Source of the DNA: Gambelia wislizenii
Lineage: Eukaryota > Chordata > Lepidosauria > Squamata > Crotaphytidae
NCBI GenBank assembly: GCA_030847615.1
Contig: JAUMIR010000005.1
Span: 218,364,645 to 218,428,644, forward strand
Length of the DNA stretch: 64,000 nt
Direction: 5' to 3'
Below are positions 34,117 to 44,422 of the stretch, piece after piece (position 1 is the first letter of the stretch; each line of letters opens with the position of its first letter). The position numbers and the translations under genes are program-made. The notes beneath the pieces are model-generated. The model made no database searches, was not told the origin of the DNA, and saw only the letters and a program-made list of their open reading frames with translations.

Positions 34117-35955
34117 CCGGATTGATCCTTTAAAATTCAGTTAACATCTAAAGTGGATTCATTGCCCAACTGTCATGGAAGCCACTAGATACCACTGAAT
34201 CCAGTCCAATAAAAGGTGGCCACAAAAAGGGTTTGAAATTACCTGCTCTGGTACCGTTTTGAATATTTTACAGATGAGCCCCTTGTATGCCACCATGGTG
34301 GAAGGATGCAACAGAAACACAGCAAATGAAAATTTGCTCTCACCTTCCTTTTTAAAAATAAAAACGAAATGTTCCCAACACAGCAATCAATCCTGTTACC
34401 AAGGGGTGGAGGCATGCAGAGGAAGTTATTTTTAAGAACAGATAAGACTGTAGAGTATAAAGCTCATTACCATACAAGAATCTATGGACAATACTGTATG
34501 AATTTTGTTCCATTATTTTTTAGTGAGAATTGAAAATTTCATCTTAAAGTCAATAGAAAGTACATAAGGTTTAAAAAGTGTGTATGTGGAAGAAAGCAAA
34601 AATGACCAATTTGCCTATTCGAGCAGAAGGCTTTGAGTGCTTAACATAACAAGTCTGGCTTCAAATATCTGTATATTCAGTCATGTTTATAGTACTGTAT
34701 TAGCATTTCCAACACATTTTTTTCCTGACAGGTTCCTCATCTTTAACAATTACATAGTAGACAGATGCAACATAGTCCTTCCCATGTTGGGGACACCCAC
34801 ACCTAACAAATCATATGCATATTTCTACAATGAAAAAATGAAGTTTTGTTTTTAAAAAATCAGATGAAGGTGAAAGCAAAATGTCAGGATTCTCCATCTG
34901 CAGAAGTAATGTATTAGACTACTTTTATGCCTAATGGCCTGTTGGCTGAAATAAACGTATGTTGTTGTTAACTACTTTTATCCACCAAGATCTATTTGCC
35001 AATATAGGTGTCTCCTTCCTAAAACGGCCATGTTCTCAATTCCAGTTCCATAGATAGAGAACTGTGAACATTAGCTGAGAGTTATTGCAATAATTTGAAC
35101 TTAAAACCAACAATGGAGGTGGAGAGAATCGATTAACAAAAATAACAACAGAGAACCAGTTAAAATGCTAGCTAAGCAACCATCAAGGTTCCCTAGCAAC
35201 TGCTTCTTAGGAACTACTACATATGGCCTCACTTCCTATTGTGAAGTTTCCAGAGCTGCAGGATGGTTGCTTAGCTACTGTACAAAATGTCTTCTACCCA
35301 GTGCCCCCCCCACCTGTGTGGGATTAGTTTGCCAACTAGAGCAAGAGAGTTCCCTTTCTTGGGGTGATGCTTGATGGAGATAGAGGTCTCTTCAAGATGG
35401 TTGCTGCATGCAACCCTTGGCCTGATCTCATCTGGCCCTTGCCCTAATTTCAAAAGCCCTCTGCAAGTGATCAGTTCTGGCTTTTATAGGAATGATCTGT
35501 CTCTTTTCCTGTGGACAGTGAGGTTGGGAGGGAGATGGGAGCAGAGAGAGAAGGTGATGGCAGAGATGGTGTGGGGGTGGGGAAGGGGTCTGGTGGAAAC
35601 AGTGAGAAAATGTGAAGGCTAGCCTACTTTTTTTTTTTTTTGTCCTGTGCACCACAGATTTCAACTCTGTTTGCTGTGGTATCCAGCCCCTCCTCAACTA
35701 ATTACCACCAAGAGACACAAAAAAATCCTACCCCCACCTTATTGGTTCTGAGTTTATGCAATACAATGGCTAAGACTGTGAACTGTGAGGAATTCCTCAA
35801 ATGACCAAAGTACCCTTAGGCAAGCTGCTATCCCCCAGCAGCAAAATTGAAATTGCAACATTGATTTATTCGGCAAGAGTGTTGTAAGGAATCCTAAAGT
35901 AATATGAGTCAGACCGTTTCCTTGTTCAAAAGAGATGCTACATAGATGCTAAGTA
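34117..35955. other. no gene; one inverted repeat and a poly-T run
   Basis: A 14-bp exact inverted repeat lies at 35171-35184 and 35262-35275 (GCTAAGCAACCATC). A T-run is at 35630-35641. No coding domains are seen. Confidence 0.5.
35171..35275. repeat. short TIR-like inverted repeat (possible small MITE)
   Basis: GCTAAGCAACCATC and its exact inverse bound about 105 bp. A similar phrase, CCAGGCAACTAGCAAGG with TTAGCAACC, occurs at 52864-52897, which hints at a family. Confidence 0.4.
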
Positions 35956-36315
35956 TTGTCATGTGTGTTTTTGTCTATTTCTGTACACCTTATCAAAGTG
36001 CCCAAACACCATTTCTCTAAGTATGGTACAGATTTCCAGGCACCTCCATGCTCTCATTTATTCTGCAAAATTAGAGCAGTTATTCAAATTGTTGACAAAT
36101 GTGTCTACAAAACGTTCAGAGATAATAAATGGACTTATATTACAAATTATGTTGATGATCTGATCCTATGCAGTCAAGACAAAGCAGATAGTGAAGAGAT
36201 AATCCAGAATCTCACAAAAGAGATAGATATGAAGAACTTGGGAGACATCTCACACTATCTTGGAGTACAAATAGAAAGAAGCAGTGATGGAAGTTTCTTC
36301 CTTAATCAAAAGTAG
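35956..36315 (+). pseudogene. copia-type pol remnant with YVDD
   Basis: A 119-codon open segment holds the copia RT palm: YVDDLILCSQ at about residues 64-73 and MKNLGDISHYLGVQIE further on. The N-terminal ~45 residues do not match RT convincingly and may be non-pol flanking sequence. It is interrupted by an in-frame TAG (codon at 36313) where functional copies continue, so it is inactive. Copia elements are uncommon in squamate DNA relative to LINEs, which makes the remnant notable. Confidence 0.85.
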
Positions 36316-36534
36316 AAGATAATGGATCTTGTGGACTGTCTTAGCCTAAAGGATGCTAGAGTTATAGCAACTCCAACAAAAATTTATGGTGCTGTGGTGC
36401 TATCCCAATTCCTTGTGAGAAATAAAATGGAAGCCAGCAACTTCCACCTCAAATGCCTTTTCTCTGTGAAAGGGAAAGCAAATGTAAAAAAAAAATTAAA
36501 ATTAAAATTAAAAAGTGGTAAAAGATCTCCCTGA
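35956..36534 (+). mobile_element. Ty1/copia LTR-retrotransposon, reverse-transcriptase fragment
   Basis: The frame around 36075-36315 reads VYKTFRDNKW, then the catalytic YVDDLILCSQ, MKNLGDISHYLGVQIE and SDGSFFLNQ. After a stop at 36313 it continues in frame with KIMDLVDCLSLKDARVIATP. This order (YVDD, KDLG, YFLG-like, FLNQ.KY, TP) is specific to Ty1/copia polymerase. Only ~130 residues of RT remain, with no LTRs, integrase or RNase H seen. An AAAATT-rich run is at 36487-36514. Confidence 0.88.
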
Positions 36535-37692
36535 AATGGTTCAACATACTCTCCTTTTCAAAAATAGTCAGCATGTTACTCTATTTTTTTTTTACCCCTA
36601 AGAGAAAGGTGATTCCAAAACAGCCCTGGAATATACTTTCTTTCTTTTTTTTTTCTTTTCTTTTCTTTTTTTGAAGATGTAGCTATGATGGTATTGTTAT
36701 TCATTGAGAATTGTCATTCTCCAACACCCCTGCAATCCTAGATAAAACTCTTCAAGTTTGTGTTCATCCCCAAATACAGAGAACTTCTAAACAGCCAATT
36801 GAATGAGTTTTGAGGGCTGCCAGAGTAATGTAGTTGGAGGTCTAATAAAGCTTAATAACTAATTACCATCTTTAAGACTTCCACATCACCCCCACCTCCT
36901 GCCATCACATGCCCTTCTATGTGATAGGAGGCAGATGTTGCCCTGATGTTGCCTGGCCTGTTCAGCTAGTAATGGCAAACTTGCCATGGAGACGTATTGA
37001 GAGATTCTGATATGATGTCATTAATCCTGTAACAAAATGATATGGCGGGAGGAGGCGGCGGTAGACTGGATAAGTATTTCTAAAAGAAAGGCAAAGAGAG
37101 AGAGAGAGATAAAAGAATAATAATAATAAATGTGTGTTGACTTTCCCCCATGGAACATGCAGTCCAGACTCGAGCAGACGGTGCTTCCCATCTGTTCTAT
37201 TCTATGGACAGGAGGGTGGTTCTTGTTCCTGCAGCCAGACTAATCATGCCAAAGAACCTCCCTCCTACTTCGTTCTGAAGAATGCTTGCATTATAATCCA
37301 TCTGGCAAGGAAATGTGTGAAGAATTTCATACACACAAAAGCTCATCCACCACACAGTTTGAGGAAGCAATGAAAGCACTCCAATCAACTATAATGAAGA
37401 AAGAAGTCATGATTTTTTAAACCATCACTGGAGATAAAAAACGGAATAGAACTTAGAAGTGTGATGATGGCTCATTGAGATACTTTCAATTCAAGATTTG
37501 TTTGTGGTGAGAAGTTGTGACAACCTGAATCCTGGAAGAAGGGGCAGAGAGGGGGCTTGAGCCCTCGCTAAACCTAGGGAAGCTGAGCCCCCTCTCCTCC
37601 TGAAATATATCAGGCACCACAGATCAGGACCACCAAGATGCCAATGAGAATTATGCTAGTTTATAGCCATCTACTTATTTACTCAAGGGAGT
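36535..37692. other. no gene; low-complexity tracts
   Basis: A pyrimidine tract (TTTCTTTT) lies at 36637-36672, (GA)n at about 37095-37109 and a short (TAA)n at about 37117-37131. No further copia motif and no LTR were recognised. Confidence 0.5.
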
Positions 37693-37908
37693 CCATGCCT
37701 GTTTACACTGTAGAAATACAGCAGTTTGACACCACTTTATCCACCATAATTCTATCCTATGGAATCCTGGTATTTTTGTGAGGTATTTAGCCTTTTCTAT
37801 CAGAGAACTCTGGTGCTTCACCAAAGTATAAATACCAGGATTCCATTGGATAGAACTATGATGCATAAATAGTGTCAAACTGTAGTATTTCTGCAGTGAA
37901 GACAGATC
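37693..37908. mobile_element. fold-back MITE, TACACTGTA family, copy 2
   Basis: TTTACACTGTAGAAATACAG and CTGTAGTATTTCTGCAGTGA face each other. The nested inner arms are TTTGACACCACTTTAT with AATAGTGTCAAAC and TATGGAATCCTGGTATTT with AATACCAGGATTCCAT. It is clearly related to 33915-34116. Confidence 0.75.
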
Positions 37909-37914
37909 CTTAGA

Positions 37915-38062
37915 TATTTTCCCCTTTTCTCATGCTTTAAATAATTTTATTTTTGACCTTGCTGCTACCGTCCATGCTTGCAAGGCCACAGCAGATGATA
38001 GCATGATGAGTCCTTCCTGAATGTTTGTTTGTGAAGAAAAGCCAGAGAGAGAAATAATTTTA
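37915..38062 (+). mobile_element. 3' end of the 28600 LINE family, second copy
   Basis: GCATGATGAGTCCTTCCTGA, ATGTTTGTTTGTGAAGAAAA and GCCAGAGAGAGAAATAATTT match 29409-29463. Only the 3' terminus is present, consistent with a strongly 5'-truncated insertion. Confidence 0.7.
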
Positions 38063-38741
38063 TAATATTTCATTTATTATTTTGTCATGGTATTCACATT
38101 GTTAACTGTTTTAGCTGTTGTTGTTATTCACACTAGTCTGTGTTTTGACTGTTTACATGCAAGTATGCAAAATACATAATGACCTGCCAGCCAGTCTTTG
38201 GAATCCCGATAAGAAGAAGTAGTGCCTATGGACCTGGGCACAAACTTGAATAAATGTTAGGGAAGGTAAAATTGCAAACATATGTAGTAGTTTGACCCAA
38301 ATCTAGAGCTATGCACACTGGGTAAGGCAAGGATTTGTTTCAAAAATCTGCTACACCAGTGGCATGACAGATGTATATTGACATTGTACCACCACTGTGT
38401 GAGTCATGTGTACTACTAATGTAATGGCTACGCCACAGGGTGATGGTAGAAAATCAGGGCTTAGTCCAGGCTGATGCTTACTCAGGGATTATTCCTTCCA
38501 CCGATGATGGTATCACACAACTAGGAATGTATGAATCACCCTTAGTCCATCCCGCAGGACTTCAGTCTAAAGGTATACTTTTGCCCACCCTGTCTGCTGC
38601 CGGGTGGTCTTCTTTGAGGCTTTTCTTTTTCTTACTACATGTTTAAAGGTGAAATTTTTGGGTTCTTGTATGCATTTTGATATATGTAATTGTAAATTTG
38701 AACCACTAAAGCACACATTTTGCCCTTTTCCCTTCCTCCAA
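38063..38741. other. no recognisable feature
   Basis: Nothing is recognised. Confidence 0.45.
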
Positions 38742-38812
38742 GTATTCCTTGCCTAGGAAAACCCTAGGAAATTCATGGAGTCACCATAAACAACTTGAAG
38801 GTAGACACACAA
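38742..38812 (+). mobile_element. SINE tail relic
   Basis: AGTATTCCTTGCCTAGGAAA, then ACCCTAGGAAATTCATGGAG, TCACCATAAACAACTTGAAG and GTAGACACACAAC is the inverse of the phrases at 30728-30862, so this is the same tail family in the sense orientation. Confidence 0.6.
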
Positions 38813-39555
38813 CCTCTTCTTTCTTCCCACCGCGAGACATTGTTCTTGTCCAAGTATTAGACAACATGCATATGCATGCATGCACAAATGCACAATCCAG
38901 GAAATAACTTTGTTTCTAGTGCAACTTTGTTATGGATGGAGGGTGCTGCTTCTTTTCATTTCCCCCTTACCTTCAATTCCCATTGCTAAACTGTTTTCTT
39001 TCTTTCTTTCCATCTACCCTTTCCATCCACCAGTCCTCATTGTGGAATCCTCCCCTTCTTTCTTTCTCCCCTTTCCTCTAAACTCCTTTGCTGGTTTCCT
39101 TTATCTGTCCTGTTATTTTCCCCTTACCTTTCTCTCCTTCATCCTCCACTGAAGTGGTATGTGAGGACTTTTACTTAGAATCTTTATATTTCTTGCACAT
39201 TCTGTATAAATATTCAGTTTTGTCCCTCCCTTTGCTGTTCACCACTTGCTGTCCTTTCCTCAGCCCCACCAATGACAATGGGTATGAATCACCAATGAAG
39301 GGTAGAAAGGAGGATTAGCAGTTAACTCACTAGCAAGCTAAGGATAGATGAAGGACTCTGCACCAACGTCCAAAATTTTTCAAAATCACCAGAACCTTTT
39401 GCAGAAATGTTTGCATAAGTTCATATGTAAGATTTGTGCACTGTCAGAACTTCAGGATTCTAATGTCCAATTACTTCCATTCAGATTTCACCAGCATCTT
39501 TGTACACAGCATTTGCAAACAGAGATCACATGAGTAAAAAAAAGCCAGAGCCTAT
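38813..39555. other. no gene; pyrimidine-rich stretch
   Basis: 38945-39260 is strongly C/T-rich with TTTC repeats. The frames over it are hydrophobic by composition and not convincing as proteins. Confidence 0.45.
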
Positions 39556-39658
39556 GAGAGGTTTTTTAAATTACAGCTCCCCAAATTCCCACTAGTCAAG
39601 CTGGCTCAAGGATTCTGGGAGCTATAGTTCAAAAATATACCTTTTCTAGGCTCTGGAA
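39556..39658. mobile_element. eroded MITE relic (CTATAGCTCCCAGAAT type), inverse
   Basis: GAGGTTTTTTAAATTACAGC and GGATTCTGGGAGCTATAGTT with TTTTCTAGGCTCTGG give facing ends. The core is the exact reverse complement of 32983-33002. Confidence 0.5.
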
Positions 39659-40659
39659 TATTTTTTCCATTTAATTCAGTGGAGGACTTCAGATAATTGC
39701 CCCAGTATCTCCTTTTCCAGCATTGGCAGAGGGTAAGTTTATTACTCGTTTGGTAGTCAATCATGACAACATCAGAAAATACAAATAAAAGTCCAGTAGA
39801 GGAATTCAAATCACAGACTAAGATAAATGGTCTGGGTCTATATTGCACTGCCATTGAATCCAAAGAACTGTCTGTATAAAAGTGGGAGCTTGGGTGACTG
39901 GTGATATTGGTGAAATCACTTTTGCACAGCAAATCATTTTTATATAAAGAATGAGCATTGAAGACCAACAACCAAGAACCTACAATTCCGTTTTCCTGGT
40001 TGTGACAGGCAACCAGCCAGCATGCTCCTTTCCCTGTCCCAGAGATAGCTGTTCTGATCAAGACTAGTGGAGCAAATTTGGCTAAAGGAGGGGAAGTCAA
40101 AGTCAACAGTAGGTGAGACTAAATAAATCTAGGTTTGTCCCCATTCTCCTCTCTTGCAATGACACTGCAGTACAAATGCTTAACATTTAACTGGATTCAA
40201 GAAAAATCTCTGGTGTTGGTTCAGTAGGCTTCCAAACTATGGTACTTGATTCTCCTCTGCCTTTGAAAAAGTGTGGCTTCTACCACCCTTTCTAGACAGC
40301 AGGGAAAGAGGAGGGAACACTGCCTAATTTTCCCAAGTGGACCAGCCTCCACTGCCCTGTCTCCATGTGCTATGTATCACTGAAGCTGTGTTCAGTGCAA
40401 ATTGGAAATGCCACTGGGCTGTGCAAGGAGCCTTCTTGTTTTGTTGTGCAAAATGTGTTGTCAGTTGCATACCTTTCATTCCTAATCAAGCCTTGGCACT
40501 AAGCAGTGACTCATCATCAACCTCAGTTCAGCATTTCTCCCTGTTGGTTTCTTTGCTAAAGTCTGCAAAGGTCTATGTGATTATTAGCTGGTTCTCAATT
40601 ACACCTGGGGAAAGAACTACAGTCTGGAAGAGTTTTTTGTACACCTTTTATCTGCAGAG
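39659..40659. other. no gene supported; one unexplained 166-codon frame
   Basis: The minus-strand frame 40106-39606 is the longest open frame outside recognised elements (166 codons). It shows no domain or repeat pattern, and its last ~17 codons run into the MITE relic. I do not call it a gene. Confidence 0.45.
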
Positions 40660-40689
40660 CATGTTATTGCAAACTGCTCATGGTCTCCA

Positions 40690-41405
40690 GCATCTGAGGA
40701 ACTAGACTAATTTTCACATGGGCTATATAACCCCTGGCAGGAACAGAACAGGGTCGGGAAAGGTTTTCCCTTTCGGATGACGTTGACCCCATTCTGTCCT
40801 GCATCCATCCTACTCCCGTGACTGTTCCAGAACAATGTAATCACGATTTTTCATCGTGAATAGACCTCCTGTTCCGTTGCTATAACGCAATCACAGGTGT
40901 GCGAACAGGAGCCCCATTCCTGTTCTGAAGTGACAGCCATGGAGGGGAGGTCCATTCCGAGCACTTCCTGGTACGATCTGGACATCCAGGTAAGTGGCAC
41001 CCTTTATTTTACCCTCCCTGTTTTGATTATGTGATTTAAAGAGTGTTTTTGTGCTTGGTGAATTGATTTTATGTTTGGGGGAATTTTATTTTTTAAATTT
41101 ACTGTCCGGCGTTATCAAGTGATAACGTGATAACGTTTCAGACGGCCGGCCGTAAAAGCATTTACGGCCAGCCAGCAAGGGGAGGGGGAGCCCGTTCCTG
41201 CTGCGGAATTAAGGTAAGTTTGTGAAAGATTTACGTTATTCCGTGGCAGGAATGGGAGAGGAGGTAGCGGGGCAGTAACGGGGCATTATGGCCCCGTGTG
41301 AAAATCTCCTAAGTCTACAAAAGCTTATGCTACAATTTTTCTCTCTCAGTCTCAAAGGTGCTACAATCCCCCTGCTTACTGATATTCCAGACTAACATGT
41401 CTGTG
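40690..41405 (+). mobile_element. Penelope-like element 3' terminus, split by a group 1 element
   Basis: GCATCTGAGGAACTAGAC (40691-40708) and AAGTCTACAAAAGCTTATGC, CAGTCTCAAAGGTGCTACAA and GATATTCCAGACTAACATG (41311-41400) form one continuous 3' end when the intervening element is removed. The same string runs uninterrupted at 54564-54665, downstream of a Penelope endonuclease fragment. Confidence 0.7.
40706..41309 (+). mobile_element. group 1 element, long form B
   Basis: The right terminus CGTGTGAAAATCTCC is followed by TAA. The left terminus TTTTCACATGGG is preceded by TAA (40708-40710) and seems to lack the first bases GGAGA. TTTCGGATGACG is at 40771-40782. A hairpin, AATCACGAT (40839-40847) with ATCGTGAAT (40853-40861), lies 145 bp from the left end, exactly as in copy A at 14121. 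Shared blocks with A include CACTTCC and GGACATCCAGGTAAG. CpG-rich and non-coding. Confidence 0.7.
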
Positions 41406-41944
41406 TCTTTGAATTATGCTCAGGGTTGTTCAGCAAGTAGGAGAGCATCTTTGTACATTCTTCTATGCTCTCTGTTACTTCATGTTTGTGGGGTAAGCCC
41501 TAGCAGTGACAAAAGGGTTTGGTGTCATCATAGAATACGTTATATGAAAGAGTATCTCTACACAAGTTTTCCATGTAAGTTCTCCCCTTCCTTTTGTGAA
41601 GGACTAGAGAAGTTACATGAATTCCGAAGTTACTTTGAAGTTACATGAATTCCGAAATGATATAAAATAAAATGCCAGATAATTTTTATTCTCATTTCCT
41701 CTTGCCTGAGCTCTGTTGTTTTTAACCTGTGATTTTCAAGGGTCTGAGCTGCTTTGTGTTGCTACAACAGTTTTCCCTACTCCTGAGTTTTCTGAAAATG
41801 GTACAGGACTTGAGTAGGAGTGAGATCAGCAGTGCTCACAAATTATGTTTGGCTAATGTCAAACCAAAATGTGTGAAGGCTTCCTCTACCAGGAAAAAAA
41901 AAAGTAGAATGACACTATATTTTCCTTTGGTTCCCCCCCCCCCC
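41406..41944. other. no gene; a 28-bp direct duplication
   Basis: GAAGTTACATGAATTCCGAA occurs at 41609 and again at 41637 (period 28). Nothing else is recognised before the Penelope element. Confidence 0.5.
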
Positions 41945-42600
41945 AGGCTGTGAGGCCATGTTCTGGAATAGTTTCTTTCTGACGTTTCGCCGGTATCTGT
42001 GGCTGGCACCCCAGAGAATGGTTAGATAGGTGTGTGTGCAGAGTTTATATGCTGTGAACCCCTGTTGGGGAGTATATGTAAATTTGTGTAATTGAATGGT
42101 TAGTTTCTGGATATAGAAATGCAAGGCTTGTTAGTGTCTGTTTGGCTAATGGTTGGTTGATGGGCCATTATCTGCTGGGAATCCCCCTGTTCCTGGGTGG
42201 AATTCTTTTGTAAGTGTTGAGTTTTTATTCTATTGTATTTCAAAACTGGGAGCCAGATTTTGTTTACTTTTAAGGTTTCTTCTTTCCTGGTTGAAGTTGT
42301 CCAGGTGTTTGTGGATTTCAATAGCTTTTCTGTGCATTCTGACATGATAGTTGTTGGTGTGGTCTAGAATTTCTGTGTTTTCAAATAGCATTGTGTATCC
42401 AGGTTAATAACAATAATAATAATAATAATAATAAAATTTATTTATACCCTGCCCCTCTGTTAAAACAATCGGGGCGGCTTACAAAAATTAAAATACAATA
42501 CAGTTGGTTTATAACATGTTCTGCTACTGCTGATTTTTCTGGCTGGTCCAGTCTGCAGTGTCTCTCATGTTCCTGAGAATGACACTTGTTCTTTCAGAAT
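41945..42600 (-). mobile_element. Penelope-like element, C-terminal coding end and 3' region, antisense, with L2 insertion
   Basis: On the minus strand the reading is ...EKSAVAEH, then after an L2 insertion MLFENTEILDHTNNYHVR, HRKAIEIHKHLDNFNQERRN, and a stop. This AEH...ENTEIL...REAIEI-like...FN order is the C-terminus of Penelope-type GIY-YIG proteins. The non-coding end (CGGCGAAACGTCAGAAAGAA, inverse at 41975-41994) continues to about 41945. An 81-codon frame lies on a shifted phase and is not the real one. Confidence 0.75.
42406..42508 (-). mobile_element. L2-type 3' tail, antisense, inside a Penelope element
   Basis: (AAT)n at 42406-42435, then AAATTTATTTATACCCTGCC, CCTCTGTTAAAACAATCGGG and GCGGCTTACAAAAATTAAAA form the reverse complement of the L2 tail at 13440-13541. 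It interrupts the Penelope coding frame between AEH and FENTEIL. Confidence 0.8.
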
Positions 42601-44139
42601 TCTTAAAGATATTCTGCTGCAGAACTATATGCACAGCACACACACCTGGTATCCCAACTGCAGAATTACAATTGCAAGGACTTAGACACCCCAAAACGGT
42701 AAGCAGACTGGGAGCAGTGTCACTAGGAAAGAAAAGTACATATGCCTAAGTATGAATTAAACATCCTATATCCCTCCCCGGGGGCGAGTTCTGTCATTAA
42801 GCAGAGTGGAGCATCTTCCTCCAGCAGCAGATGTTGGGGCTGGGGGAGGGATATTGCTGCTGAAGCAAAGTGTTGAAAGTTAAAAATGTGTGTGCAATGC
42901 ACCCTAACCTGCACCTAAGCTAATTTTCAGATGTAGAAGAGGATGGTATGTTATCACCAGTACTGAAGTAAGATTCTGCTGCCAATCTGGTCAATTTATG
43001 TATTGTAATGGGAGGAGACAAATTCTTTTCTTCTACTTCAGTCAGCAAAAATTCTTCCAGCACTTTCCTTCCCGAGAAGCAGTTCAAATTGCCTATTTTT
43101 TACAATATTCTCTCATTGTTTCAGAATGCAATGTTCAGGTTATTGGGAGAGGGGGAGTGCCATTAGTAACAAACCATGTAACTCCAATGAGCTTTTGCCA
43201 TCTGTTGCACGGGCACCATTTTTTAGTGAGAAGTAAGCTGCTCCATCCCACATATATGAACAATCCATTTAACAGGAAATGGTTGTTTGAATATGTGAAG
43301 AACCTTGATGACAGCATTCTTTCTCAAACAAGGACTTCATTATCCAGCATGTCAGGTACTACTGGACCTGTGCACAACTGCAATGGTACATCAAGTCCCA
43401 GTTTGTGGTCCTTTCCTTGATCCTATCTCCTGGTTTCTCCTCCAGTTCTGACTTGCTCTTTGATTCTAACTTCTGTGACCTTTCTTAAAGATGAGGGTGA
43501 AGTAACAGAGATGGACATTTGGAGACCTGGTGGTGATGAAGACTGCTGATAAAATTTGTCTCCTTGAAGTTCTAGAGTAAGGTTCTGCCCATTTGTCCAA
43601 AAAGATTCCAATATGCCCAAGCTAGAGTAGTAGCTAGTTCTTGTGACATTTCCATTTACAACTATCTCATTCATAGGGCTGGCCTCAGGAGTCTGTTTTC
43701 AATGCATGTTGCACGTGTCCATTTGTAAATCAATTTCACTGTCATACTTTAAGAGAAAACTCCCCCACCAAAACAATTACTTAAATATAAATTTTTAACA
43801 TGTCTTCTCTCAAAGTACATGTTTCGGAATGTCTTTTATCATTATCAAAATTAGGGGGGGGGTATTTTAGAACACCCTCCCCCAGGAAACATGATTGGCT
43901 GTACCACTGCTGAAATTTCTTCCACCAACAAAATTCAGGCCTCACAGCTGGAGTTTTCACCTCTGTGGGCCTCAACAAAATTTGTGATGGAGAGGATGGC
44001 AGAGTGCCTTCCATACCATAGAGCCCTGACAGTCTGCAAGACAGAGAATTTCTTTGTCCTTCTGGAAGAGAAACACCCCCTAAACCACATTTTCCTCTTT
44101 CTTTCTTTTGGTTTTCAACAGCACAGTTCTGGCTATAGC
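42601..44139. other. no gene supported
   Basis: A 140-codon forward frame (42998-43420) has no recognised domain. C/A-rich and G-run tracts occur near 43850-43870. No repeat is named. Confidence 0.45.
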
Positions 44140-44422
44140 TTTATTTTTATTTATTTATTTATTTATTTATACCCCGCTCTTCAGCCACACGGCTATCAGA
44201 GCGGCTTACAAATTGTTTTAAGCAATAGCTATTTACACATCTACACTGCATTAAACAGTTTCCAATGTGTGTTAGCTAATTGCCCCCCACAAGCTGGGTA
44301 CTCAATTTACCGACCTACGAAAGGATGGAAGGCTGAGTGAACCTTGGAGCCGGCTGGAATCGAACTTGCGACGTGGTGGCTTGCAGTACTGGCATTTAAC
44401 CACTGCGCCACCAGGGCTCCTT
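44140..44422 (-). mobile_element. tRNA-derived SINE, antisense, nearly full length
   Basis: Read on the minus strand from 44422, it begins GAGCCCTGGTGGCGCAGTGG (A box TGGCGCAGTGG), followed by a B box GTTCGATTCC at about 44357-44366. The body includes CCTTTCGTAGGTCGGTAAAT and AATTAGCTAACACAC, then AGCGGGGTATAAATAAATAA with a (TTTA)n tail at about 44142-44171. The two polymerase III boxes are intact, so the internal promoter looks recognisable. It is about 280 bp long. Confidence 0.88.

Noticed and set aside
37040..37131. GCGGGAGGAGGCGGCGG segment as a promoter or CpG island
   Set aside because: It is too short (about 20 bases), with AT-rich and simple-repeat neighbours and no downstream exon.
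44340..44422. A possible antisense tRNA gene (A and B boxes present)
   Set aside because: The boxes belong to the head of a ~280-bp SINE with an unrelated body and an AT-rich tail. A true tRNA cloverleaf with acceptor stem is not formed.
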